A stretch of DNA of 64,000 nt from an uncultured Flavobacteriales bacterium (GTDB lineage: Bacteria > Bacteroidota > Bacteroidia > Flavobacteriales_D > Parvicellaceae): NCBI GenBank assembly GCA_943788755.1, contig CALSRM010000003.1:1426001-1490000 (forward strand), written 5' to 3'. The translations under genes and the position numbers were made by a program. The notes beneath the pieces are model-generated. The model saw nothing but the letters and a program-made list of their open reading frames with translations, made no database searches and had not been told where the DNA came from. The stretch's first letter is position 1; every line of letters starts with the position of its first letter. Below, piece after piece: positions 46,220 to 55,063 of this stretch.

Positions 46220-46255
46220 AAAAAAGTACTCTGAAATTTTTCAGAGTACTTTTTT
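46220..46255 (-). terminator. Terminator of purA
   Basis: AAAAAAGTACTCTGAAA and its complement flank a very short loop, giving at least a 10-base-pair GTACTCTGAA stem with flanking A and T tracts, 21 bases after the purA stop. It would work in both directions. Confidence 0.8.
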
Positions 46256-46275
46256 TAATTTTTTTACATATAACT

Positions 46276-47553
46276 TTATGCCAATACCTTATCTCTTTGA
46301 ATTGTTTGACTTCTGTCGGGTCCAACAGAAACAATAGAGATTGGAGTTTCTAATTCTGCTTCTAAATAAGCAATGTAGTCAACTAATTCTTTAGGGAATT
46401 CAGCTTCACTTGTGATTTTTGTTGTGTCAACGTTCCATCCTTTTTTCTCAATATAAACTGGTTCAACACTATCGTCTATATTATAGGGGAAATAATCTAT
46501 TTTATTTCCGTTGTGAATATAATGTGTACAAACCTTAATAGATTCAAAAGAGTCTAATACGTCTCCTTTCATCATTGATAATTCGGTAACACCGTTTATC
46601 ATAATCGCGTATTTTAATGCAGGAAGGTCAATCCATCCACATCTTCTTTCTCTACCTGTTGTAGCACCAAATTCAAATCCAAGCTTTCTAATTTTTTCTC
46701 CAGTTTCATTGTCTTCTTCACTTGGAAATGGTCCACTTCCAACTCTCGTACAATAAGCTTTAAAAATACCCACAATGCGTTCAATTTTATTTGGAGCAAT
46801 TCCTAAACCAGTGCATGTTCCAGCAGTTATTGTATTGGAAGAAGTAACAAAAGGGTAGGTTCCGAAATCAACATCAAGCATCGTTCCTTGTGCGCCTTCA
46901 GCCAAAATGTTTTTTCCAGCTTTGATAGCGTTATTTAAGTAATGCTCGCTATCAATAGCGGTTAATCCTTTTATTGTTTCTATTCCTTGGTAGAATTCAA
47001 CTTCCATTTCATCTAGATTGTAGTCCATGTCATAAAAGTTCAGCATGTTTTTGTGCTTGTTGACAAGGTTTACATATTTTTCATGAAAATCTGCTTCAAA
47101 GATATCTCCAATTCTTAAACCGTTACGACCTGTTTTGTCCATGTAGGTTGGTCCAATTCCTTTCAAAGTCGATCCGATTTTAGCCTTTCCTTTGGCCATT
47201 TCAGATGCTTTGTCAAGTAATTTATGCGAAGGAAGAATCAAGTGCGCTTTTTTAGAAATAAGCATTTGTTCTTTAACATCAATACCCATTTTTAAAAGCT
47301 TGTCGATCTCTACTTTTAAAATAACTGGATCAATAACAACACCGTTCCCAACAACGTTTTTTACCCCTTTATGAAAGATTCCAGATGGAATGGTATGTAA
47401 AACATGTTTGATTCCTTCAAATTCAAGTGTGTGTCCAGCATTTGGCCCTCCTTGAAAGCGAGCAATTATATCGTATTTTGGAGTAAGGACATCAACTATT
47501 TTCCCTTTTCCTTCGTCTCCCCATTGAAGACCTAAAAGTACATCTACCGCCAT
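46276..47553 (-). CDS. purA: Adenylosuccinate synthetase
   Basis: 425 residues. It joins IMP and aspartate with GTP to form adenylosuccinate, the first step from IMP to AMP. The P-loop GLQWGDEGKGKIVD is at residue 8, followed by GPNAGHTLEFEGIKHVLH with the catalytic His, IGSTLKGIGPTYMDKTGRNG, LAEGAQGTMLDVDFGTYPFVTSSN and GATTGRERRCGWIDLPAL. Cytoplasmic. It follows the STAS gene by 10 bases on the same strand. Confidence 0.97.
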   Translation of the reverse strand: MAVDVLLGLQWGDEGKGKIVDVLTPKYDIIARFQGGPNAGHTLEFEGIKHVLHTIPSGIFHKGVKNVVGNGVVIDPVILKVEIDKLLKMGIDVKEQMLISKKAHLILPSHKLLDKASEMAKGKAKIGSTLKGIGPTYMDKTGRNGLRIGDIFEADFHEKYVNLVNKHKNMLNFYDMDYNLDEMEVEFYQGIETIKGLTAIDSEHYLNNAIKAGKNILAEGAQGTMLDVDFGTYPFVTSSNTITAGTCTGLGIAPNKIERIVGIFKAYCTRVGSGPFPSEEDNETGEKIRKLGFEFGATTGRERRCGWIDLPALKYAIMINGVTELSMMKGDVLDSFESIKVCTHYIHNGNKIDYFPYNIDDSVEPVYIEKKGWNVDTTKITSEAEFPKELVDYIAYLEAELETPISIVSVGPDRSQTIQRDKVLA

Positions 47554-47563
47554 TTAAATTTTG

Positions 47564-47920
47564 TTATAATGAGTTAGTTAGAATTTCATTTGCTTGCCCA
47601 ACACTATCTTTAATAGTGAATACAGTATTGAGTTTAGAGATTAATAATAATTTTTTTATTTTTTCAGGAACATTTACAATTACAGCATCTCCTCCCATAT
47701 TCCTTGCCTTTGTAAGCAGTTGAATAAAGCAATTCAAACCATTACTATTAATGTATTCTATATTTTCTATGTCTAAAACAATCTTATTAATTTTATCCGA
47801 AAGAGTGTTTTCCACTTCCGATATTAGTCTGTTGGTTTGCTCATTGTCAAGAATTCTCCCACTTAATTTTAAAAGTATAATCGAGTTTTCTACTGTTATT
47901 GTAAATGAGAACTTATCCAT
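47564..47920 (-). CDS. STAS-domain protein (anti-sigma-factor antagonist-like)
   Basis: 118 residues from ATG 47920; earlier ATGs at 47947 and 47977 overlap the Fur gene and add unrelated residues. The whole protein is a STAS domain with KIVLDIENIEYINSNGLNCFIQLL as core. The residue normally phosphorylated is the Ser in YINSNGLN. In partner-switching, a SpoIIE-type phosphatase would activate it by dephosphorylation; one such phosphatase lies at 385-1878, but a link is not shown. The gene begins 10 bases after the Fur-like stop. Confidence 0.82.
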   Translation of the reverse strand: MDKFSFTITVENSIILLKLSGRILDNEQTNRLISEVENTLSDKINKIVLDIENIEYINSNGLNCFIQLLTKARNMGGDAVIVNVPEKIKKLLLISKLNTVFTIKDSVGQANEILTNSL

Positions 47921-47930
47921 TTCAATTTGA

Positions 47931-48374
47931 TTATTTACGTTTACCATAAAAATAAAGAGAGTGGTTTTCAATTTCAATATCGAAAATTTCTTCTAATGTT
48001 TGTTTAATTTGTTGAATTCTTGGGTCGCAAAACTCTATTACTTCGTCATTTTCTAAAATGATGTGGTCATGTTGTTTAAACTCATGAGCCTTTTCGAAGT
48101 GGGAAATGTTTTTTCCAAATTGATGTTTTCTCACTAAGCTGCAATTTAGAAGAAGCTCCATTGTATTGTACAGTGTAGCTCGGCTTACTCTATAATTTTT
48201 ATTTTTCATATTGACATAAAGAGCTTCTATATCAAAATGACCAGGAAAGTCATAAATTTCAGTTAGTATCGCAAATCGTTCGGGAGTTTTCCTGTGGCCT
48301 TTTTCTTCTAAGTAATCGCAAAAAATTGCTTCTACTTTTTCCTGAACAGTTAACGGTACTTCTACTTCTTTCAT
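47931..48374 (-). CDS. Fur-family transcriptional regulator
   Basis: 147 residues with the Fur winged-helix (about 20-90; [25 protein letters not shown] and [23 protein letters not shown]). The regulatory metal-binding block is shortened and unusual: [22 protein letters not shown], with His residues but with no CxxC pair for a structural zinc, either here or at the C-terminus. It may be a Fur/PerR relative sensing iron, peroxide or another cue. It is the first gene of the fur-STAS-purA set. Confidence 0.9.
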   Translation of the reverse strand: MKEVEVPLTVQEKVEAIFCDYLEEKGHRKTPERFAILTEIYDFPGHFDIEALYVNMKNKNYRVSRATLYNTMELLLNCSLVRKHQFGKNISHFEKAHEFKQHDHIILENDEVIEFCDPRIQQIKQTLEEIFDIEIENHSLYFYGKRK

Positions 48375-48487
48375 TTATGAAGAAATTGATTTATCAATCA
48401 ATGTCCAAAGGTAAGCTTTCGAAGAAGACGTAACATGTTTTTTATTTTAAAAGATATTAAGAAAATAAAGGGGTTTTACACATTTCC

Positions 48488-48561
48488 CATCCCTATTATA
48501 GCTATTGCAAGCTTTTCTTTTTAGAAAAGTCCGAGGACCTCGTGATTTTATCGGTGGGATG
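48488..48561. ncRNA. Candidate structured element between rsh and the Fur gene
   Basis: The gap 48375-48607 holds CATCCC (48488-48493) pairing with GGGATG (48556-48561). Inside that are a 7-base-pair stem CTTTTCT/AGAAAAG at 48512-48529 and a near-palindrome CGAGGACCTCG at 48532-48542. A further AACCTTT/AAAGGTT pair spans the rsh stop (48573-48609). The folded domain could be a riboswitch-like leader of the Fur gene, a small RNA or part of the rsh terminator. It matches no class I recognise. Confidence 0.25.
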
Positions 48562-48607
48562 ACTTCAGGTTTAACCTTTGTAATCAAGCTATATTTAAAA
48601 CGAAAGG

Positions 48608-50812
48608 TTATTCTTCGGTCGCGTCAACTCTTTCAATGGTGTTAACCCCTTCGATATTTTTTAGGGTTTTTATTAATTCCGTTAAATGATTGATATCACT
48701 AATGTATAGCATTACTTTTCCCTCGAAAATACCGTCGTTTGAATCAAAACTAACAGCTTTCATGTTTACCCCTTTTTCACTAGAGATAATGGATGTAACT
48801 TGATTAACAAGACCAATGTCGTCTATGCCAGTAAATCGTATGCCAGTTAAAAAATCTGCTAATTCTTTACTTTTCCATCTAGCATTAATTACACGATAAG
48901 CATAATTCGCTCGCATCTGCTTAGCATTTGGGCAGTTATTACGATGTATTTTGATTCCATCACTTATTGTTACGAAACCGAACACATTATCGCCAGGGAT
49001 GGGGTTACAACAAGGGGAAAGTGTATAGTCCATTTGTCCAATGTTCTCTCCAATTATTAATTCCTCTTTCTTTCCAGCTACCTTTTTATATAGCGCTTCG
49101 AATGACTCTTTAATTGTTTTGGTGATCGAGCCATGTTTAAGATTCCCTCCTTTAATAACAAGTGGTTTAATCTTTTTGAGGTCCAGTTTTCCCAACGCAA
49201 TTTGAACGTACATTTCTGTGTGTTCAACTAGCTCATAAAGTTTTAATAATTCTTTTATGTTTGGTTCTGTAAAATGTACCTTTAAACTGTTCAGTTTTCG
49301 CGTTAGAATTTCCTTACCATCATTGGCAATTTTTTTCCTTTCGTCTTTTAAAGAAGATTTGATTTTTGCTTTCGCTTTTGATGTAACTACATAGTTTAGC
49401 CAATCCTCCTTAGGTGTTTGTTTTTTAGATGTAATTATTTCAATTTGATCTCCACTTTTAAGTTTGTGGCTAAGCGGAACTAACTTATGATTGACTTTAG
49501 CTCCAATACATTTAGAGCCTACTTCCGTATGTATTTCAAAAGCAAAATCAAGCGCTGTTGCATTTAGCGGAAGTGTTTTTAAATCTCCGTTAGGCGTAAA
49601 AATAAAAATTTCTTTAGTATATAGATTTAACTTGAAATCATCTACAAAATCTAAAGCATCACTATCTTTATTTTCGATAAGATCACGAACTTGGCTTATC
49701 CATTTGTCAAACCCGCTTGTTTTGTCGTTTTCTTCTTTGTACTTCCAATGTGCTGCAAAACCTTTTTCAGCAATTTCGTCCATTCGTTTCGTCCGAATTT
49801 GAATTTCTACCCATTTTCCAGTTGGACTCATTACAGTTGTGTGCAGCGATTCGTAACCATTTTGTTTTGGGTGTGATATCCAATCTCTTAATCTTTTCGG
49901 GTTTGGTTTGTAATTATCTGTTACTATCGAATAAGCTTTCCAACATTCAGATTTTTCATTTTCGACTTCTGCATCAATGATTATTCTGACAGCGAAAACG
50001 TCAAATATTTCCTCAAACTGGACTTCTTTTTTATGAATTTTATTCCAAATGGAATGAATAGATTTTGGACGACCTTTAATTGTGTAATTAAGCCCTTGTG
50101 CGTTCAATTCTTTTTTTATGGGTCCACAAAATTTTTGAATAAACCGTTCACGTACTTCCTTTGTTTTATCTAGTTTCACTTCAATCTCTTCGTATTCTTC
50201 TGAATGTGTGTATTTCAATGAAAGATCATCCAAAGCAGATTTAATACCATTTAATCCAAGTCTGTGCGCTAGTGGTGCATAAATAAAAGAAGTCTCGGAA
50301 GCAATTTTCAACTTTTTGTCTTCACGCATCGACCCAAGAGTCCGCATGTTGTGTAGTCGATCTGCCAGTTTTATTAAAATAACTCTTAAATCTTCAGGAA
50401 TGGTAAGAAGCATCTTTCTGAAGTTCTCTGCCTGAGCAGATTTACTCAAATCAAAAGCTCCAGAAAGTTTGGTTAAACCATCAATAATTTCCCGACACTT
50501 TATACCGAACATCGATTCAATATCGTCCAAGGTAATATCCGTATCTTCAACAGTGTCATGCAATAAAGCACATGCAATAGAAGTTGCACCTAGCCCTAAT
50601 TCTTCTGCACAAATTCTTGCTACAGCTATCGGATGAAAGATGTAAGGTTCTCCTGATTTTCGTCGCATTTCCTTATGTGCTTCAACGGCAACGTTAAATG
50701 CTTTACGAATAAATTGTGTGTCTTTTTTTGTTCGTTCAACTTTCATCGAACGTAATAAACCTCTATATGCGTTTAGAATCTCTTTCCTTTCTTTCTCTTC
50801 GTCAATTCGCAT
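48608..50812 (-). CDS. rsh: RelA/SpoT-homolog (p)ppGpp synthetase/hydrolase
   Basis: 734 residues from ATG 50812; the frame extends to 50887, but that part overlaps the upstream gene and lacks conservation. Order of domains: HD hydrolase (about 20-170) with ALLHDTVEDTD intact, so degradation of ppGpp is possible; synthetase (about 210-340) with RPKSIHSIWNKI and FDVFAVRIII; TGS (about 400-460) with IFTPNGDLKTLPLNATALDFAF; helical, zinc-finger-like CCNPIPGDNVFGF region and ACT (about 655-734). The enzyme makes and degrades the alarmone in starvation. It is probably bifunctional. Confidence 0.95.
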   Translation of the reverse strand: MRIDEEKERKEILNAYRGLLRSMKVERTKKDTQFIRKAFNVAVEAHKEMRRKSGEPYIFHPIAVARICAEELGLGATSIACALLHDTVEDTDITLDDIESMFGIKCREIIDGLTKLSGAFDLSKSAQAENFRKMLLTIPEDLRVILIKLADRLHNMRTLGSMREDKKLKIASETSFIYAPLAHRLGLNGIKSALDDLSLKYTHSEEYEEIEVKLDKTKEVRERFIQKFCGPIKKELNAQGLNYTIKGRPKSIHSIWNKIHKKEVQFEEIFDVFAVRIIIDAEVENEKSECWKAYSIVTDNYKPNPKRLRDWISHPKQNGYESLHTTVMSPTGKWVEIQIRTKRMDEIAEKGFAAHWKYKEENDKTSGFDKWISQVRDLIENKDSDALDFVDDFKLNLYTKEIFIFTPNGDLKTLPLNATALDFAFEIHTEVGSKCIGAKVNHKLVPLSHKLKSGDQIEIITSKKQTPKEDWLNYVVTSKAKAKIKSSLKDERKKIANDGKEILTRKLNSLKVHFTEPNIKELLKLYELVEHTEMYVQIALGKLDLKKIKPLVIKGGNLKHGSITKTIKESFEALYKKVAGKKEELIIGENIGQMDYTLSPCCNPIPGDNVFGFVTISDGIKIHRNNCPNAKQMRANYAYRVINARWKSKELADFLTGIRFTGIDDIGLVNQVTSIISSEKGVNMKAVSFDSNDGIFEGKVMLYISDINHLTELIKTLKNIEGVNTIERVDATEE

Positions 50813-50831
50813 AATATTTTGGGTTTTAGGA

Positions 50832-52103
50832 TTATTTTGCCGGTAATACTTTAGTTGACACTTCTCCAAATCCAACACGAATACCATCCTTTTCAGAGTA
50901 ACCTCTCATAATTACGGTATCATTGTCATTGATGAATTTTCTTTCAGAACCATCGGGCATTGGGAATGGTTTTGTTCCTTTCCAAGATATTTCTAACATA
51001 GAACCATACATCCCTTCTTTAGGGCCACTAATAGTTCCAGAGCCATAACAATCTCCATTGTTAATGTCACAACCATTAACTGTGTGATGCGCCAATTGTT
51101 GGTTCATGTTCCAGTACATGTATTTGTAATTAGATTTCCCAACAGAAACTTCTTCGCCACCTTCCGGCTGAATTAAAACTTCTAGGTTTATATCAATGTG
51201 TTTGTTACCCTCATATTCTAAGTAGGGGAATACTTTAGGGTCTTGAATTGGTCCAGCAGTTCTAAATGGTTCTAAAGCATCTAAGGTAACAATCCATGGC
51301 GATAATGACGAAGCAAAGTTTTTACCTAAAAAAGGTCCTAATGGCACATATTCCCATCCTTGAATATCTCTTGCACTCCAATCGTTAAACAATGCCATTC
51401 CAAAAATATAATCATCTGCTTCTTCGGTAGATATTGAATCCCCAAGAGGGTTTGCATCAAACGTAATGAATGCGGTTTCTAGTTCGAAATCTAGTAAATT
51501 GCTATTGCCAAATACAGGAACTTCTGCTGTAGGAGGTTTCTTTTGTCCTTTTGGTCTGTGTATAGGAGTTTCTGAAACAATAATAGAACTTGATCTACCA
51601 TGATATCCAACTGGAATGTGTTTCCAGTTAGGCAATAAAGCATTATTCGGATCTCTAAAAAGGCAACCAACGTTATAGGCATGTTGTTCTGAAGAGTAAA
51701 AATCGGTGTAATCCCTAATGTTTACGGGAAGATACATCTTTGCATCCGATTGATTGAATAAGATTTGGTTCAACTCTTCTGTATTTTGCTGTAACTCTTG
51801 ATTCGTCTCATCCAGTAAGTCAGAAATTCTATTTCTTAGTTGACGAACAGCCATTTTTCCATGCTGCATCATTTTATTTAGAAAGTTGTAATCAAAGTCT
51901 TCTAATGCAAAAGGAGTATCGTTTAAGTATCCTAATTCAAACAGGTTTTTTAAATCAAGAATTTTTTCTCCAATAGCAATACCAACTCTCGGTGAATCTG
52001 TTAATACAGAGAAAACACCAAAAGGAAGGTTTTGAATTGTGAAATCACTATTTACGGGTACGCTTACCCATGACTTCAAATTTGGGTTGTTGGCTTTTAT
52101 CAT
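50832..52103 (-). CDS. fahA: Fumarylacetoacetase
   Basis: 423 residues, full-length FAH. It splits fumarylacetoacetate into fumarate and acetoacetate in tyrosine breakdown. N-terminal SH3-like domain (about 1-120) and catalytic domain with DYTDFYSSEQHAYNVG, PVGYHGRSSSI, the metal-binding Glu pair in LLDFELETAFIT, NDWSARDIQGWEYVPLGPFLGKN and GDCYGSGTISGP. The gene follows glyA by 12 bases, in one operon with it, and precedes rsh by 19 bases. Another member of the superfamily is at 17547. Confidence 0.96.
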   Translation of the reverse strand: MIKANNPNLKSWVSVPVNSDFTIQNLPFGVFSVLTDSPRVGIAIGEKILDLKNLFELGYLNDTPFALEDFDYNFLNKMMQHGKMAVRQLRNRISDLLDETNQELQQNTEELNQILFNQSDAKMYLPVNIRDYTDFYSSEQHAYNVGCLFRDPNNALLPNWKHIPVGYHGRSSSIIVSETPIHRPKGQKKPPTAEVPVFGNSNLLDFELETAFITFDANPLGDSISTEEADDYIFGMALFNDWSARDIQGWEYVPLGPFLGKNFASSLSPWIVTLDALEPFRTAGPIQDPKVFPYLEYEGNKHIDINLEVLIQPEGGEEVSVGKSNYKYMYWNMNQQLAHHTVNGCDINNGDCYGSGTISGPKEGMYGSMLEISWKGTKPFPMPDGSERKFINDNDTVIMRGYSEKDGIRVGFGEVSTKVLPAK

Positions 52104-52115
52104 TTATTATTGGTA

Positions 52116-53390
52116 TTAAAATTTAAATATTGGAAGAGGACTCATCAAAGCATTTACTTCTTTTTTTACCTCCTCAATTATAGTGTCATTTTCGTAGTTT
52201 TCAATGACTCTATCAACTAATTCAACAATTATTTGTATTTCTTCTGTGTTAACGCCTCTTGTAGTAATAGCAGGAGTTCCTACTCTAATTCCGCTTGTTA
52301 CAAATGGAGATTCTGTATCAAATGGAACCATATTTTTATTAACCGTAATATCTGCTTTTACTAAAGCATTTTCAGCATCTTTTCCTGTAATATTTTTTGA
52401 TCTTAAATCAATTAACATGGAGTGGTTGTCTGTTCCTCCAGAAATAACTTTATAACCTCTTTTCACAAAGGCGTCAGCCATAGTTTGCGCATTTAAAATT
52501 ATTTGCTTACCATAAGCTTTGAAATTATCTGAAAGCGCTTCTCCAAACGCAATTGCTTTAGCCGCAATAACGTGCTCCAGCGGTCCACCTTGAGAACCTG
52601 GAAAAACAGCAGAGTCTAACAATCCAGACATCTTTCTTAGGTTTCCATTTTTCCATTTTATTCCAAAGGGGTTTTCGAAATCTTTTCCCATCATAATAAC
52701 TCCACCTCTAGGGCCTCTCAATGTTTTGTGAGTAGTAGTCGTTACGATATGGCAATGCGGCATTGGATCGTTTAATATTTTCGCAGCAATTAATCCAGCA
52801 GGATGCGAAATATCTGCCAATAATAAAGCACCCACTTTATCTGCTATTTCTCTAAAACGTTTGTAGTCCCAATCTCTAGAATATGCAGATGCACCACAAA
52901 TAATAAGCTTTGGTTGTTCTTCAATAGCTTTTGCTTCTATTTTATCGTAATCAACAACACCTGTTTCTTCTTCTACTCCGTAAAATGATGGAGCATATAG
53001 TTTTCCAGAAAAGTTAACAGAAGATCCATGTGTTAAATGTCCTCCATGCGATAAATCGAAACCTAAGATTTTGTCACCAGGGTTTAAACAAGCTAGCATA
53101 ACAGCAGCATTCGCTTGGGACCCTGAATGTGGTTGGACATTTGCCCATGCTGCTCCAAACAATTCTTTTAATCTGTCGATTGCTAGTTGTTCTACCTTAT
53201 CGACAACTTCACACCCTCCATAATAGCGTTTGTTGGGGAGTCCTTCGGCATATTTATTTGTAAGAATAGATCCTTGTGCTTTCGTAACATTTTCGCTTAC
53301 AAAATTTTCGGAAGCAATCAATTCGATTCCGTTGATTTGTCTTTTTTTTTCTTCTTCAATTAAATCGAAGATTTGCGTGTCTCTTTGCAT
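52116..53390 (-). CDS. glyA: Serine hydroxymethyltransferase
   Basis: 424 residues from ATG 53390; a TTG at 53411 would include the -7 promoter box, so it is rejected. It interconverts serine and glycine with tetrahydrofolate as one-carbon carrier. Motifs include [43 protein letters not shown] and the PLP-lysine block [18 protein letters not shown]. Cytoplasmic, PLP-dependent, dimer or tetramer. The next gene, fahA, is in the same operon. Confidence 0.97.
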   Translation of the reverse strand: MQRDTQIFDLIEEEKKRQINGIELIASENFVSENVTKAQGSILTNKYAEGLPNKRYYGGCEVVDKVEQLAIDRLKELFGAAWANVQPHSGSQANAAVMLACLNPGDKILGFDLSHGGHLTHGSSVNFSGKLYAPSFYGVEEETGVVDYDKIEAKAIEEQPKLIICGASAYSRDWDYKRFREIADKVGALLLADISHPAGLIAAKILNDPMPHCHIVTTTTHKTLRGPRGGVIMMGKDFENPFGIKWKNGNLRKMSGLLDSAVFPGSQGGPLEHVIAAKAIAFGEALSDNFKAYGKQIILNAQTMADAFVKRGYKVISGGTDNHSMLIDLRSKNITGKDAENALVKADITVNKNMVPFDTESPFVTSGIRVGTPAITTRGVNTEEIQIIVELVDRVIENYENDTIIEEVKKEVNALMSPLPIFKF

Positions 53391-53408
53391 CCTAATTAAA
53401 TTTGAGTA

Positions 53409-53416
53409 CAAATTTA
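53409..53416 (-). promoter_or_regulatory. -7 box of glyA
   Basis: Reverse strand TAAATTTG, exact match, with the ATG 18 bases after it. The -33 element is not clear. The box overlaps a TTG codon that would otherwise extend the frame. Confidence 0.45.
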
Positions 53417-53500
53417 ATTATTTGCTTTGAGAAATGACCATTTGGTTTAATTAAAAAGCATCTAATATTAACATCCCACAAATATTTCGAAAAGCGTTGA

Positions 53501-54016
53501 TTAATTTTCTTGTTCAACTTTAAAACTAAGATGAAGTTTAAAGGCCAATATAAGAATTAATGTAGGCAACGATGATTGCAAAAAGTGCATTAAGCCAAGG
53601 GAAATTAGATAGGTGTTTTCCTGCCAGTTGTAACCTGAATATAAGAACCTCAATCCATAAATTAGTAATGCTGAAGCGAAGATGATTCCGTACAATGTAA
53701 CGGCATATTTAATAATTACCTTTTTCTTATAAATAATGTAAGAAATGACAATACTGAAGATTAAAAAGTAGAAACTAAATAGCATGGTGAACAACCATTT
53801 CAAGTTGCTTAAAGTTTTTATCGATTTTCCTTCTAATAGTTTCTCCATCAATGAGTCAGAGTAATTATTAACCATTGGAAAACCATCTGCACTAAAATTA
53901 CTTAGATAGTGGATTTGGTAATCTAAGTTTTTAAATACGTAGTCTCGCATAAAATCAGAATAAAACAATATAAATCCCAAAATAAATAAGAGTGTTATTT
54001 TAAGTGATTTATTCAC
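53501..54016 (-). CDS. Exosortase F-associated membrane protein
   Basis: 171 residues from GTG 54016, whose GTGA overlaps the xrtF stop by 4 bases. The frame goes on upstream to a TTG at 54067 inside xrtF, which is not the likely start. Helices are seen near 7-24, 86-107, 115-135 and 146-163, with a periplasmic loop after the first. I recognise the layout (short helix, loop with DYQIHYLSNF and LFSFYFLIFSIVISYII) as the membrane protein found beside XrtF in Flavobacteriia. Its job is not known; it may support substrate recognition or transfer by XrtF. Confidence 0.8.
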   Translation of the reverse strand: MNKSLKITLLFILGFILFYSDFMRDYVFKNLDYQIHYLSNFSADGFPMVNNYSDSLMEKLLEGKSIKTLSNLKWLFTMLFSFYFLIFSIVISYIIYKKKVIIKYAVTLYGIIFASALLIYGLRFLYSGYNWQENTYLISLGLMHFLQSSLPTLILILAFKLHLSFKVEQEN

Positions 54017-54591
54017 TTGATTTTGGTTTGTGTAATCCCCGATAATTTCTGAACCCACCAGTACCAAAGCATGAAAATTAGTCCATAAACAACAACTTGA
54101 AAAGTGATGTTATGGTTGAAATCTAACGCTTTGGGGTTTTCAGCAGACATGATTGTAAGTAAGGCTATTCGAACGGCATTTGCTGTATGAACAATAAGTA
54201 TTCCTAATGGTATAAACCATAGTTTCTTTTTCCAGGGTCCAGGGAAAGCTAAAATGAATAATGTGAATAATCCAAAAATCTTTACTCCATTGCAAGGTTC
54301 GCCGATCCAAACACCATGATTAAAAAAGGTGCCTTTTACAGATGTTATTACTATTTCAGTAGAGGTATCTAAGATTGGTTCATAACCAAATATACTTACA
54401 AATACATTTGCGTATTTAGCTAAACCAACCGAAATATTCTTTTGAATATCAACTTGATTAGCATCTGAAGAGAATAGCTTATCTAGGTTATATATATTGT
54501 GATAGAGGCTAAACCATAAAATAGCAAGTCCAGAAAAAATAAGGATGAACTTAATAAATGGGTTTTCGAAAAGTTTTTTCACGCCAAACAT
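54013..54591 (-). CDS. xrtF: Exosortase XrtF
   Basis: 192 residues with about five membrane helices. The three catalytic residues of exosortases are seen in order: Cys100 in WIGEPCNGVKIFG, Arg141 in TANAVRIALLTI and His160 in DFNHNITFQ. Exosortases cut short C-terminal signals (motif, helix, basic tail) of surface proteins and join the product to another envelope component. Start ATG 54591 is 14 bases after the stop of a tiny gene that encodes a matching substrate. The downstream gene is translationally coupled. XrtF-like systems belong to Flavobacteriia. Confidence 0.88.
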   Translation of the reverse strand: MFGVKKLFENPFIKFILIFSGLAILWFSLYHNIYNLDKLFSSDANQVDIQKNISVGLAKYANVFVSIFGYEPILDTSTEIVITSVKGTFFNHGVWIGEPCNGVKIFGLFTLFILAFPGPWKKKLWFIPLGILIVHTANAVRIALLTIMSAENPKALDFNHNITFQVVVYGLIFMLWYWWVQKLSGITQTKIK

Positions 54592-54605
54592 TTTTGAGTG
54601 AGAAC

Positions 54606-54830
54606 TTATTTCTTTTTTATGCTGTCGTAAGCTTTTTTTCCACCAAAAGCTGCACCTATTGCAATTAAGAAACTAATGCCTCCGTCAATAGGCACGCATG
54701 GAGGGGGCCAACAAGGAGCTGCTCCTCCAGCAGGGCCGCCAGGAGGTGCTCCTCCAGCTGGTTGTCCCAGTGCGACGCATGCAAGCATTATAAGTGATAT
54801 TGTTAATAGTATTTTGATATAATTCTGCAT
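54606..54830 (-). CDS. Tiny PID-CTERM protein, candidate XrtF substrate
   Basis: 74 residues from ATG 54830. Signal peptide about 1-22. Then a Gly/Pro/Ala-rich linker (about 24-39), two cysteines framing WPPP (Cys40, Cys45), the sorting motif VPIDGG (PIDG at 47-50), a hydrophobic segment (52-62) and a basic tail with FGGKKAYDSIKKK. This is the tripartite layout of exosortase targets: motif, membrane helix, positive tail. It is the first gene of the operon that encodes XrtF. After cleavage near the motif only about 25 residues would be left, almost a carrier peptide. Substrate status is inferred from architecture and adjacency. Confidence 0.82.
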   Translation of the reverse strand: MQNYIKILLTISLIMLACVALGQPAGGAPPGGPAGGAAPCWPPPCVPIDGGISFLIAIGAAFGGKKAYDSIKKK

Positions 54831-54841
54831 TATTAAGCCTA

Positions 54842-54849
54842 CAAATATA
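54842..54849 (-). promoter_or_regulatory. -7 box of the exosortase operon
   Basis: Reverse strand TATATTTG, exact match, 11 bases before the PID-CTERM ATG, giving a leader shorter than 10 bases. A TTTG upstream has a poor spacing. Confidence 0.45.
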
Positions 54850-54919
54850 ATTATTGATAACAAAGAAACTTGTTTTTTTTCTACAAAACATTATTATATT
54901 GATGAGGATTGACCATAAC

Positions 54920-54938
54920 TTATGCGAAAACCGCATAA
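54920..54938. promoter_or_regulatory. Short stem-loop between divergent promoters
   Basis: TTATGCG (54920-54926), five bases, CGCATAA (54932-54938). It lies between the exosortase and wzc promoters and has no T-tract. It could be an operator or a hairpin without function. Confidence 0.3.
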
Positions 54939-55000
54939 ATAGTGTTAAAGGGGGTTGATCAGTAAATTACAAACCGTTTTTAATGATTAAGAACTGTTAT

Positions 55001-55034
55001 TTTGTTTTTTGGTTCAAAAGCAATGTTATATTTG
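55001..55034 (+). promoter_or_regulatory. Promoter of the surface polysaccharide cluster
   Basis: TTTG (55001-55004), 22 bases, TATATTTG (55027-55034). The start site should be near 55040, about 25 bases before the TTG start of wzc. This is probably the promoter for the wzc-wzm-wzt genes. Confidence 0.65.
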
Positions 55035-55063
55035 TAGTTGAATAATAATTCAATTTAAAATAA

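Noticed and set aside
48511-48545. GAAAAGTCCGAGGACC resembles the RNase P RNA block GAGGAAAGTCCGG
   Set aside because: The gap is only about 230 bases, too short for rnpB, and the second conserved block is missing.
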